NCBI GenBank assembly: GCA_016794465.1
Contig: JAEUKA010000010.1
Location: forward strand, 1-64,000
Reading direction: 5' to 3'
DNA: 64,000 nt
From: Myxococcales bacterium
GTDB taxonomy: Bacteria; Myxococcota_A; Polyangia; Palsa-1104; JAEUJZ01
The position numbers and the translations under genes were made by a program. The notes under the pieces are model-generated. The model searched no databases and was not told the origin of the DNA. It worked only from the letters and a program-made list of their open reading frames with translations. This document shows positions 1 through 8,078 of the stretch, piece by piece (positions within the stretch are counted from its first letter, which is position 1; each line of letters starts with the position of its first letter).

Positions 1-449
1 GCACTCTGGGACAGGGTCAGCAGCACCACCGGAGGCGCAAAGCCCGCCGCCACCCACTGCGCCGACAAGCCCAGCAGCAGCCCCAGCAGCTCTGCCGATT
101 CCAGCAAGCCGCGATCGATGCGCGCCAGCTCCTGAAGGTACGCGCGGACCTCCCCTGCTGCCGGCGACCCGAGCACTTCCACAAAGACGCGGTGCCCGTG
201 CCGGTGGAGCCGCAGCGTGGCGCCACTGGGGAACGACCGCGTGTGGCCCTGCGCGAACGCAGCCAGTCGCAGCACCGCCCCGTGTGACACCTCAATGGCT
301 TGGGACAAAAGCGGCCCCTTCCCGTCAGGATGTCCGCCGGGTCCAAGCGGCGCCTTGGGGAGCACTTCCCGCGCCCGCTCTACATGCTCGCCCAGACTGG
401 CCACCGCACCCAGCAAGTCCGTAAGCTCGTCCGGCTGCGCCTGCGACAC
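1..449 (-). CDS. Hypothetical protein (C-terminus beyond window edge)
   Basis: This is an open frame of about 149 codons that runs off the left edge of the window, so its C-terminus is missing. I chose the GTG at 447-449. It lies one codon after the TAG that ends the upstream gene, and in the same frame. The visible protein is rich in Leu, Ala and Gly. It looks mostly helical, with a stretch near residues 70-100 that could form strands (LRLHRHGHRVFVEVLG). No catalytic motif, signal peptide or clear membrane helix is visible and I do not recognise the family. The neighbouring hypothetical gene (453-797) is almost certainly co-transcribed. The start is uncertain because no strong ribosome binding site precedes the GTG. 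Confidence 0.5.
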   Translation of the reverse strand, partial: MSQAQPDELTDLLGAVASLGEHVERAREVLPKAPLGPGGHPDGKGPLLSQAIEVSHGAVLRLAAFAQGHTRSFPSGATLRLHRHGHRVFVEVLGSPAAGEVRAYLQELARIDRGLLESAELLGLLLGLSAQWVAAGFAPPVVLLTLSQS

Positions 450-452
450 CGA

Positions 453-797
453 CTAGCTGCCCGAGATCGAAGGAACCAGCCCCGCAAACATCTTCAGCAG
501 CGCCATCCGGCCATTGCGCGCGCTCTCGACTGCGGCGGTATGCAGCTCCAGCAGCGTCTGAAGGTCGCCCTGCTCGACCTCTGCCGCGCGGAAGTTGACG
601 GTGTTCAGGTTCGGTCGCACCAAGGTGGCCGCCGCCAAGACCAGCTTGCCGCTGCTGGGCTTGAACTCGTCCCAGTTGATCTGGCCGGTGGTGGCATCGA
701 CCGCCTGCTCCAGCTTCCCGGTATAGGTGGTCACTTCCAGGTTGGTCAGATCGACAATGCCGTCCGTAAACTTCTGCAGCGCTTCTTTCAGGCTCAT
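453..797 (-). CDS. Hypothetical protein, 114 aa
   Basis: The ATG at 797 is chosen because a purine-rich GGGGGA lies a few bases upstream; a longer frame to 863 lacks such a site. The product begins MSLKEALQKFTDGIVDL and reads as a small soluble alpha/beta protein with no Cys, signal peptide or membrane segment. No family is recognised. The gene ends with TAG at 453-455, followed after one codon by the in-frame GTG of the next gene, so the two form a tight pair. Their content does not identify the system they belong to. A tail- or secretion-linked role is possible but unsupported. Confidence 0.55.
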   Translation of the reverse strand: MSLKEALQKFTDGIVDLTNLEVTTYTGKLEQAVDATTGQINWDEFKPSSGKLVLAAATLVRPNLNTVNFRAAEVEQGDLQTLLELHTAAVESARNGRMALLKMFAGLVPSISGS

Positions 798-970
798 GGT
801 GTCCCCCAGCGGTTGATCGCCCCACCACACATCATACGGACTCCGCAAAAGCGAGCGCACCAAACCGATGTCCCAAAGTGGCCACGTCCTGTCTCGCTAC
901 CGGCCACCTGCGGTCGGGGGACTACCAACCGTATGGGTGAGCGCGCCAAGGCCGAGCAAAGCAGCCCTCG

Positions 971-2191
971 TCACGGACTGGCGGCATCTCCTGCGCGAAC
1001 GCTCTTGGCATTGCGCAGGCTCCCAAGCTGCTCTTGTTCCTGACGCAGCCAGTCTCGCAGTTGCTTCTCGCTCGGCAGCTCGACAAGGTAGCGCGACACA
1101 AAGAGCTGCTGGTCCATTCCGGCGGTTGCGAAGTGGACTTCCTGCACATCGCGCTCTGCGCACAGGATGATTCCGACCGGTGGATTTTCGTCGGAGCGGG
1201 CAACCTCTTCGCGCAGGTAGTTCAGGTAGAAGTTCATCTGACCAGCGTGTTCGTGCTTGAAGGAACCGAGCTTCAGCTCCAGCGCGATCAGACAGCGCAG
1301 TCCGCGATGATAGAACAGCAGATCGAGATAGTGATGCCGACCACCGACGGTGATCCGATGCTGCCGCTCCACGAAGCAGAAGTCGCGACCGAGTTCATGA
1401 AGGAAGCGCTGCAGATGATTGAGGAGCGCCTGTTCCAGATCGGATTCGCTGTAGCTGGACTGCGGGGACAGCCCCATGAACTCCAGGATGTACGGATCGC
1501 GCACGATGGTCGCTGGCGTCTGGACGAGCAATCCCTGATTCGCGAGCGCCAGCACGGCATCCTTGTCTTTCGACAGACCGATGCGCTCAAACAGCATCGA
1601 GTCCATCTGCCGCCGCAGCTCACGCGATCCCCAGCGACTCTTCAGCGACTCGATCTCGTAGAACGCGCGCTTGAGCGGACTGTCGATGCGAAGAAGCTCG
1701 ACGAAGTGCGACCAGGACAGGCACCGCAGCAGACTGTCGTAGTAGGCCCCGTTCTGCCAGGGCAATGCATCGCTGGTGCGCGACGCCAGCGAGGGAAACA
1801 GAATCGAGGAAGACAACGCTGTCGCTGTGTCCCTGGCATCACCGAGAAGTGGACCGAGCAGGTTTGAGGGCGGAATCTTCGTCGCTGCCAAAAAGCCAGG
1901 CACTGCCTGGCCTTTTTCCAGACTCGGGTAAGCGAGCGCAAACTGGCGATAGCTCTTGAGGTTGCTGAGCGACAGCCCCTTGTAACCCTTCCGCTTCAAG
2001 TCCTTCGCCAAAGTCGGGAGCAGCCGAGTGCCATACTTCGCGCGGTCCTCGCCGTGCTGCTCGTATTCGACGATGTGCGCCCCGGCCAGCCAGTTTCGGA
2101 TGGTCAGCGCGACGTTCACTGCCGAGGCAGCTTGAGCTTGCGCGTACTCATGACAGCGAGCGATCTGTTCGACGATGTGGCCGTAGTCCAT
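971..2191 (-). CDS. YhcG/DUF1016-family protein with PDDEXK nuclease domain
   Basis: The 406-residue product has the two-part layout of the YhcG (DUF1016) family. The N-terminal helical region (about 1-170) contains the block GYKGLSLSNLKSYRQFA. The C-terminal nuclease-like region (about 250-370) carries HHYLDLLFYHR, then ALELKLGSFKHEHAGQM and FYLNYL. The acidic residue in YLDLLF and the ExK of ALELKLG match a PDDEXK active site. Family members are often found in accessory or defence-associated DNA; what this one does is not known. The ATG at 2191 (MDYGHIVEQ) is preferred over the upstream ATG at 2236 because GGTGGG precedes it. It diverges from the disrupted kinase gene and lies in the same accessory stretch. 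Confidence 0.82.
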   Translation of the reverse strand: MDYGHIVEQIARCHEYAQAQAASAVNVALTIRNWLAGAHIVEYEQHGEDRAKYGTRLLPTLAKDLKRKGYKGLSLSNLKSYRQFALAYPSLEKGQAVPGFLAATKIPPSNLLGPLLGDARDTATALSSSILFPSLASRTSDALPWQNGAYYDSLLRCLSWSHFVELLRIDSPLKRAFYEIESLKSRWGSRELRRQMDSMLFERIGLSKDKDAVLALANQGLLVQTPATIVRDPYILEFMGLSPQSSYSESDLEQALLNHLQRFLHELGRDFCFVERQHRITVGGRHHYLDLLFYHRGLRCLIALELKLGSFKHEHAGQMNFYLNYLREEVARSDENPPVGIILCAERDVQEVHFATAGMDQQLFVSRYLVELPSEKQLRDWLRQEQEQLGSLRNAKSVRAGDAASP

Positions 2192-2335
2192 GAACCCACC
2201 AGGCCGCACCGTATTCGATGGTGTCTGCCGGGGCAACTGGCCGCACCGCTGGGCTGTGTTGACGGTTCGGTGAATGTCGCTGCGCCACAGCCTGCGGTCA
2301 GGAGCGCTCGGTGGCTGCGTGATACGCTGGACCCC

Positions 2336-2854
2336 ATGGCGGAAGCTCGGCCTGCGGCGACAGATGGCATGGAGGCGACGCTGGATGGACAGTCAGCAGA
2401 GGCGGAGGCGATTGCTCCCACGCTGGCCTCGGCTGATCCGGATGGCTTGGCGCAAGTGGTGCGGCGGGCGGCGGCCTTTCCGGTCGGTGACTGGGACCGC
2501 TACGAGTTCGTGCGGCTGCTCGGGCGAGGCGGAATGGGGGCGGTCTACCAAGCGCGCGACAAGCGACTGGGTCGGATGGTGGCGCTCAAGTTCATCACCG
2601 TGACCAGTCCGCAGACCACCGCGCGGTTCATCCAAGAAGCCCGCGCCCAGTCCCGCCTCGACCATCCCAATGTCTGCAAGGTCTACGAAGTCGGCGAGGT
2701 TGCGGGGCTGCCGTACATCGCGATGCAGCTGGTAACCGGGGAGTCGCTCGATCGAGCAGGCCGCTCGCTCACGCAGACCGAAAAAGTGCAGCTGCTCCGC
2801 GATGTCGCCCGAGCCATCCACACCGCCCACGAACTAGGAATCATCCATCGGGAC
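2336..2854 (+). pseudogene. Ser/Thr protein kinase, 5' fragment cut at the HRD motif
   Basis: The frame opens at ATG 2336 and encodes about 173 residues of a Hanks-type kinase N-lobe. It shows the glycine loop GRGGMGAVY near residue 63, the nucleotide-binding Lys in VALKFI, an Arg/Glu-rich helix (FIQEARAQSRLDHPNV), and the start of the catalytic loop IIHRD at residues 169-173. Immediately after GAC (Asp) at 2852-2854 the kinase sequence stops and foreign sequence begins; the frame then runs to a stop at 3010 with no kinase homology. The missing continuation LKPSNIM resumes at 3983 in the same reading frame. This is therefore the front half of one kinase-TPR gene split by the insertion 2855-3982. 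It cannot make a working kinase as it stands. Confidence 0.88.
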
Positions 2855-2862
2855 GCTTACGA

Positions 2863-2918
2863 ACAGAATAAGTTCTGTCTCCCCGTCACGCAGAACGCAC
2901 TACAGCGGCGGAGACAGA
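2863..2918 (+). repeat. Two overlapping inverted repeats at left end of insertion
   Basis: ACAGAA (2863-2868) can pair with TTCTGT (2873-2878) around a 4-base loop. Alternatively TCTGTCTCC (2874-2882) can pair perfectly with GGAGACAGA (2910-2918). The two structures share bases 2874-2878 and so exclude each other. They lie 8 bp inside the left border and upstream of the first cassette gene (ATG 2979). They could be an end-recognition hairpin for mobility, or an attenuator-like leader for the gene pair. Confidence 0.45.
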
Positions 2919-2978
2919 CACCCTGGACGGGACGACATCCGCTTGGACTCTGGCGACCTTGCCTGCTAGCCTTGGGCC

Positions 2979-3269
2979 ATGCTGTTGCCGCCGATTGTTC
3001 TTCCTGCTGAGCTGGGCGTCTCCGTCGAGGACATTTTTCGTCCTGTGGACCGCTCGATGGTGCCGGAGCTTTCGGGGCTGCTCGACTATCTGGCGGAGCA
3101 TCATCCGCTTGTGCTGGCCGCCGTTGCAGATGTGGATCGTTCGCTGATTTGGTCGATGCAGGAAAACACGCCGCTGGCGAACCTCGACAACGCTGCTCGG
3201 ATGGCGCGTGACCTCAGTGTGCTGCAAGAGGCGATGTCGCGGACCAAGCCGCATCAGCCTGTCGCGTAG
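2979..3269 (+). CDS. Small hypothetical protein, partner of nucleotidyltransferase
   Basis: The 96-residue product starts MLLPPIVLPAELGVSVED and looks like a compact, mostly helical, Leu/Ala-rich soluble protein. No helix-turn-helix, HEPN signature (RxxxxH) or other known motif can be picked out, and I do not recognise the family. It lies 18 bp upstream of the nucleotidyltransferase gene, on the same strand and inside the same insertion, so the two are probably one operon. Two-gene cassettes of this kind often encode a toxin and its antitoxin. Which partner would play which part, or whether this is such a system, cannot be read from the sequence. The start codon has only a weak upstream GGG. 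Confidence 0.55.
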   Translation: MLLPPIVLPAELGVSVEDIFRPVDRSMVPELSGLLDYLAEHHPLVLAAVADVDRSLIWSMQENTPLANLDNAARMARDLSVLQEAMSRTKPHQPVA

Positions 3270-3287
3270 ACCAAGACGAGCCAAACC

Positions 3288-3779
3288 ATGCTCAGCATCG
3301 AGTTTCGCAAGCTGCTGGAAGCGCTGTGCAAGGGGGGCACTGAGTTTATCGTCGTCGGAGGCTGTGCGGCGGTGCTTCAGGAAGTGCCGATTGCGACGTT
3401 CGATGTCGATATCGTCCATCGGCGGACTCCCGAGAACATCGAGCGGCTGATGACGGTCTTGGGCGAGCTGGACGCCTACTTCTGGCCCGACCTGGCGCGA
3501 CGGAAGCTGCCGCCGCGAGCGTCTGACCTCGCGGGACGTGGGCATGTGCTGCTGACGACCAGACTCGGAAGGCTCGACGTGCTCTGTGAGCTGACGGGCG
3601 AGCGCGGCTATGCAGAGCTGCTCCCGCACACCGCAGAGCTTGACGCCGACGAGCTGCATCTTCGCGTGCTCGATCTGCCGATGCTCGCACGGGTCAAGGC
3701 GGAAGCCGGGCGTCCCAAAGACCTGCTGGCCGTGCCAATGATCATCGCCGCCTACGAGGAACGAAAGAAGCGGGGCTGA
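3288..3779 (+). CDS. Nucleotidyltransferase-fold protein (AbiEii/DUF6036-like)
   Basis: This 163-residue protein has the core of a minimal nucleotidyltransferase fold. IVVGGCAAVL near residues 23-32 corresponds to the glycine-containing helix start, and ATFDVDIV near residues 39-46 supplies the paired metal-binding aspartates (DxD). A later segment RLDVLCEL could supply the third acidic residue. The C-terminal LARVKAEAGRPKDLLAVPMI resembles the helical tail seen in AbiEii-like and DUF6036 proteins. Such proteins transfer nucleotides to RNA or protein targets, and several are toxins of toxin-antitoxin or abortive-infection systems. The target here is unknown. It is the second gene of the cassette inserted in the kinase, and carries its own near-complete domain, so it is probably functional. 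Confidence 0.75.
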   Translation: MLSIEFRKLLEALCKGGTEFIVVGGCAAVLQEVPIATFDVDIVHRRTPENIERLMTVLGELDAYFWPDLARRKLPPRASDLAGRGHVLLTTRLGRLDVLCELTGERGYAELLPHTAELDADELHLRVLDLPMLARVKAEAGRPKDLLAVPMIIAAYEERKKRG

Positions 3780-3937
3780 TACTGCCGGTGCATCGCGTGC
3801 CCTCGCTGGGTTCCGTGTGAGTGATCAACGTTCATTTCCTGCCAAGTTCGACACTGTATTGATATCACTGGAATGTAATCAGAAACACTTATAAGTTTTA
3901 GCAACAGTCAAGTCTTACCTGCTATTTACCAAGCCGT

Positions 3938-3962
3938 AATATACGATTTCTCGACGTATATT
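3938..3962 (+). repeat. Hairpin near right end of insertion, in AT-rich tail
   Basis: AATATACG (3938-3945) and CGTATATT (3955-3962) are perfect inverted repeats with a 9-base loop. They sit 16 bp inside the right border, in the AT-rich stretch (about 3840-3970) after the nucleotidyltransferase gene. No gene is visible from 3780 to 3978. The hairpin is not followed by a T-run, so a terminator is less likely than a mobility or recombination signal. Confidence 0.5.
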
Positions 3963-3982
3963 TATGATTAGACGAGACGGAC

Positions 3983-6694
3983 CTGAAGCCCAGTAACATT
4001 ATGGTCGAGCGGGGGAGTGGGGGAGGATTCACTCCGGTGGTGATGGACTTTGGCTTGGCGCGGGAGGCGGAGAACCAGGGGCTGACAGAGTCGGGGGCGG
4101 TGCTGGGAACGCCGGCGTATATGTCTCCGGAGCAAGCGCGGGGAGACGTTCGCCACATCGACCGGCGCAGCGATGTCTATGGGCTGGGCGCGACGCTGTA
4201 TGACCTGCTGGTTGGGAAGCCTCCGTTTGAAGATGAAACCGTGGTGAACCTGCTGTTGAAGGTCGTGGATGCGACGCCTCGGCCACTGCGTACGATTGAT
4301 CCGACGATTCCCGCTGCGCTGGAGCTGATTGTTGCGACCTGTCTGCACAAAGAGCCGAGTCAGCGCTACGCCTCGGCGCTGGCGCTGGCGGAGGATCTGG
4401 AGCGGTTCCTGTCCTCGCAGCGCCTTTTGGCCCGCAAGCTGAGCCTGCGCTATCGGATTCGCTACTTTGCGCACCGCAACCGGCTGGTGACCGGGCTGGG
4501 GGTGGCGCTGGTGGTGAGCCTGCTCGGCTTTGTTGGCTACGGAGTGCGCAGCGCGGTGGTGCAGGCCAGAAAGGAAGCGCTGGCCCAGCAGCGGGCGGCG
4601 CTGGAGCGGCAGCTGGGTCAGGACCTCAAAGAGATCGAGTGGCTGCTGCGGGCGGCGTATGAGCTGCCGCTGCACGATACGGCGCTGGAGCAGTCCCTGG
4701 TGATGCGGCGGATGACGGCGATGGCGGACAAGCTGCACCAGCTACCGGGGGTGAGCGTGGCGCCGGTGCATCGGGCGCTGGGGCTGGGCCGGCTGGCGCT
4801 GCATGAAGTGGAAGCGGCGATTGCCGAGCTCTTGCAGGCGCAGCAAGCGGGCGATGAGTCTGCCGAGCTTCACTATGCGCTCGGTCGAGCCCGTGGTGCG
4901 CTGTTCCAAAAGCGACTGGAAGAAGCGCGGCGCAGCGGCGAGCACACCTGGGTGGAAAAGCGGCGCCGGGAGCTGCAGGCCGAGCTGCTTGTGCCGGCGG
5001 TGGCCTCGCTGGAAAAGAGTCGCGGGTTGGACCTGCAAGCGCCCGAGTACTTGCAGGGGCTGATTGCGCTCTATCGGGATCAGCTGGACGAGGCGCTGGC
5101 GCTGGCGGACAAGGCCAAGCAAAAAGCGCCGTGGCTGTATGAAGCAGAGGAGCTGGCCGGAGATGCGCATTTAGCGCGCGGACTTGTCGCCAAGGCCGGT
5201 GGGCAAGCGGACGCGGCGCGGGCCTCGCTGGAGAGGGCACTTGCGCACTACCAAGCCGCCATCGCCATCGGTCGCAGCGCCGGACACCTGTACGAAAAAG
5301 CCGCCGAGGTGCTGCTGCGCCAAAGCGAGCTCGATCGCGAGCTGGGCAAGCCGGTGGTGCCGCAGCTGGAGGAGGCGCGGAAGCTGGCCGACCACGCCAT
5401 CACAGCGGCTCCGCGTCGGGGCAGTGGCTATACCAAGCAGGCCTATGCGCTGTTTCACCTGAGCTGCGCGTATCTTGGCACCGACCAGAGTCCAGAGGCA
5501 CTGGCGAAGCAGCTGTTGCAGGTCGGGGACCAGGCGCTGGCGCTTGATCCGCGCGATGGCTATGCGCTCGATGCGGTGGGTGATGGTCTGTTCTGTCTTG
5601 GACAATACGAGCAGGCCAAAGGACGGAGTCCGCTTCTGATCTGGAAAGATGCCATGGCCCGACTGCGCCGCGCCGCCGAGGTGATGCCGCACTTCCCGTG
5701 GGCGTACAACGACTATGGAACGGTCCTGGTGAACTATCTGGAAGAGATGGCGAAGCGAGAGGCGCTGAAGGAAGCGGAGGTGGCGACCGCCGAGCAGTGG
5801 ATTCTCAAAGCGACCGAGCTGGACCCCGCGTACGCGTTTCCGCTGGGGAACCTTGCCAAGCTGTACGGAGTGCTGGCCGCCCACCGCTTGCTGTGGGGTC
5901 AAGATCCCAGCGCAGCCGCCCAGCAGGCCATTGACTATGCCCAGCGGGCGCTGGCCAAAGATCCGCAGCTCTCGTGGGCGCAGTACTACTTGGCGACCAG
6001 CTACCTGAGCTTGGCAGAGTCGGCACTTTTGGCGGGGCGCTCTCCCGCAGAGTGGACACAGAAGGTCCTCTTGGTGGCAGAGCAGGGAATCAAGCAAAAC
6101 CCGCTCAATCCGCTCCAGCCGCTGCTGGCGGCAGTGGCCCATCGCTACGATGCCGAGTCCTTGAAAGGGAATCCAGAGGCGCAGAGTCGCTCCATTGAGC
6201 TGGGACAAGAGTCTGTCAGCCGCTGTGATCGGCTGCGCCCGCCCTTTGCGGACTGTTCCCTGACCGCCGCGCGGCTGCTGCTCCTGCGAGCAGAGTCCGA
6301 TCGCCAGCAACATCGCAGCGGCACGATCTGGCTGGCCCAAGCGTGGAATCGGCTTGCGCAAGGTCTGTCGATCGACCGCCGCAACAGCGAGCTGTTCTTG
6401 CTGCGGGCCGAGGTTCGGCGTCAGCAGTCACAGGGATCGCGACCAGGAATCGAGGAAGCCCTGCGTGAGATCGATCAGTCCCTGGCCATAGAGCCGCACG
6501 CCGCCCGGGCACTGTGGCTACGCGGTCAGCTGCTGCTCGCCAGAGCCGTGGTGCTGCCCGGCCCGCAGCGTCAGGTAGAGGCTGCCCGTGCGGTGACTGC
6601 GCTTGCGAGCGCTGAAAAGCAGAGCCCGCTGCTGGCGCGGCAGTACGCGGCAGATCTCGCCCAGGCGAAGCGGCTTGCGGAGAGGGGTCCGTAG
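3983..6694 (+). pseudogene. Ser/Thr protein kinase-TPR protein, 3' fragment
   Basis: This is the continuation of the kinase split at 2854, about 903 residues. It begins LKPSNIMVERG, then VVMDFGLARE (DFG), [13 protein letters not shown] (activation-segment end) and SDVYGLGATLYDLL, completing the C-lobe by about residue 145. A hydrophobic helix follows (around residues 167-190, VTGLGVALVVSLLGFVGYGV), so the parent protein was membrane-anchored. The rest (about 200-903) is a long helical region with many TPR-like units of the pattern A..Y..AI/LELDP. The in-frame stop TGA at 3965-3967 lies just upstream; the first internal ATG is at 4001, inside the catalytic loop. If translated from there it would be a truncated C-lobe plus TPR protein without ATP-binding residues. 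The reading frame itself is intact, which suggests the insertion is fairly recent. Confidence 0.85.
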
Positions 6695-6709
6695 GGAGCG
6701 GCGGAGAGC

Positions 6710-7744
6710 TTAGAAGTCGTTGCGGAGGAGCCAGCCGCTCGGCACGGTGGCGCAGGAGGGCAGGGCGGTGGTGCAGCCCGAGAACGTGACGCTGGTATCG
6801 CGGCGGCTGTCCAGGCACAGGGCTCCGTGTACGCCCCAGTACGCTTCCCGGGTGTTGCCGCTGGCGTTGTTGAGTCGCGGGCTCAGGTTGTCGCCAACGT
6901 AGATCGTGTGGCCCTCTTCCGTGTAGGGAACGTCGCCACAGTACGCCGCTCGCTTCATCTGGACGCAGGCCTGGTGTAGGTCGGGACCCGCCGCTCCGTT
7001 TGCCCACGGCTTGTAGCCCCAGAGCATGCAGGCGACGATGCCGCCGCTCGCGCAGGACATGTCGACGAAGCTCGTGTCGGCAGTGCGGCTGGCCGTAAGC
7101 GGGTGGGTGTTGGTCCCGGGCACAAAGACCACCGGCTCGGCCACGCCATTGGTGACGGTGCAGTAGTTGCTGACCTGCGAGGGACTGCCGTCATTCCAGT
7201 AGTCGATGGAATAGCCTTTCAGCGAGCTGTCCCCGGTGAGTCCGGCGGGCTTGTGCAGGCGCATCGAAAACACCCCCGCAGGTCCGCCGGCTGGGAACGT
7301 CACCTTGAGGATCAGACCCTCGAGCGCGTCGCCGGACTTGGTCACCACCTGATTGGTCGCGCGGTTGCGGAGCGTCACGTAGACATTGGTCTGGCCGTAG
7401 TTCTGCGCATCCACATTGTAGACATCAAACTGGCTCGATCCCTGCACGGCGGTCTGGATCACGGTCTGCGCGTCCTGATCCGGCTGTCCTTGGGCGGTGA
7501 GCTTGAAGACCGCGAAGACCTGATTGGTGCCGTTCTTGACGCCGAGCAGGTGCCAGCCATCGGAGGTCTGGGCCAGTCCGTACTCGTGCGACATCATCGA
7601 GTAGATGCCCTGACCGTTGAGGTAGCTGCCACCCTGGGGCAGCGGCTGGCGCACATCGTCCAGGTCACCTGGGGCCGACTCCATGCAGCCCATCGCAGAC
7701 ATCGTGGCCATCGCAAGCACTGAAAGGGTCTTGTGGATCGTCAT
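6710..7744 (-). CDS. ADYC-type lipoprotein
   Basis: The ATG at 7744 (MTIHKTLSVLAMATMSAMGC) is preferred because GGGGAGGACG lies 4-8 bases upstream; the frame also extends a few codons further. The 344-residue product has a short hydrophobic signal ending in AMGC, a plausible lipobox, so it is probably an outer-membrane or periplasmic lipoprotein. The C-terminal half is Cys-rich (YCTV, MSCASGG, ACVQMKRAAYCGD, LCLDSR, SGCTTALPSC) and contains AAYCGD followed by EGHTIYVGDN. This matches the ADYC domain found mostly in myxobacterial secreted proteins of unknown function. It converges on the kinase 3' fragment with a 15-bp gap. Its upstream side faces the 42-bp repeat array. Confidence 0.75.
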   Translation of the reverse strand: MTIHKTLSVLAMATMSAMGCMESAPGDLDDVRQPLPQGGSYLNGQGIYSMMSHEYGLAQTSDGWHLLGVKNGTNQVFAVFKLTAQGQPDQDAQTVIQTAVQGSSQFDVYNVDAQNYGQTNVYVTLRNRATNQVVTKSGDALEGLILKVTFPAGGPAGVFSMRLHKPAGLTGDSSLKGYSIDYWNDGSPSQVSNYCTVTNGVAEPVVFVPGTNTHPLTASRTADTSFVDMSCASGGIVACMLWGYKPWANGAAGPDLHQACVQMKRAAYCGDVPYTEEGHTIYVGDNLSPRLNNASGNTREAYWGVHGALCLDSRRDTSVTFSGCTTALPSCATVPSGWLLRNDF

Positions 7745-7867
7745 GGTCGTCCTCCCCAAATGACTGCACCGCAGTCGGACTCTGGTTACTTAGAGTCGTG
7801 GGGAAGCCGCTTGGGCAAGCCCAACTGAAAAAAGTGCGGCCCCACAAGATGCGGCCACAGGGAGGAA

Positions 7868-8065
7868 GGCCAAAAGGTATCTCGTGGAAGCTTTGAAGCT
7901 TCCATGGAAGGCCAAAAGGTGTCTCGTGGAAGCTTGAAAGCTTCCCAGGAAGACCAAAAGGTGTCTCGCGGAAGCTTGAAAGCTTCCCAGGAAGACCAAA
8001 AGGTGTCTCGTGGAAGCTTGAAAGCTTGGTCCGAAGACCAAAAGGTGTCTCGCGGAAGCTTGGAT
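7868..8065. repeat. 42-bp tandem repeat array with internal palindrome
   Basis: Units start at 7868, 7910, 7952, 7994 and 8036, exactly 42 bp apart, with the last unit partial. The core is CAAAAGGTGTCTCG followed by GGAAGCTTGAAAGCTTCC, an 18-bp dyad in which GGAAGCTT pairs with AAGCTTCC around a 2-base centre. The first unit carries a slightly altered dyad, the fourth has lost the second arm's end (AAGCTTGG), and the fifth decays after the first arm. The period is a multiple of three, so frames stay open on both strands (14-residue repeats such as QKVSRGSLKASQED), but neither strand shows a convincing gene. It lies upstream of the ADYC lipoprotein and downstream of the YbjN-like gene. Confidence 0.9.
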
Positions 8066-8078
8066 GCTGGGATGGACG

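Larger units (their letters stand above)
2855..3982. mobile_element. 1.13-kb insertion carrying a nucleotidyltransferase gene pair
   Basis: The insertion is defined by its flanks: HRD ends at 2854 and LKPSN begins at 3983, which together make an uninterrupted kinase catalytic loop. GGAC occurs at 2851-2854 and again at 3979-3982. The insert is thus either 1124 bp with a 4-bp target duplication, or 1128 bp with a matching tetranucleotide at its right end. It holds two same-strand genes and an AT-rich right end (about 3840-3970) unlike the GC-rich neighbours. A hairpin sits close to each border (2863-2878 and 3938-3962). No transposase or recombinase gene is inside, and no long terminal inverted repeats are visible. 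The layout would suit a non-autonomous element with cargo, but the transposition mechanism is inferred. Confidence 0.8.

Noticed and set aside
2855..3982. Group I or II intron, or intein, at the conserved kinase motif
   Set aside because: No GTGYG start or AY end, no U before the border, stops in frame, and no splicing-domain residues. The gene content is a nucleotidyltransferase pair.
5171..6361. 396-codon open frame on the minus strand
   Set aside because: Antisense to the TPR part of the disrupted kinase; no recognisable domain and shadow-type composition.
7868..8065. Small repeat protein encoded on either strand (14-residue repeats)
   Set aside because: Frames stay open only because the period is a multiple of three; there is no ribosome binding site and the palindrome explains the conservation better.
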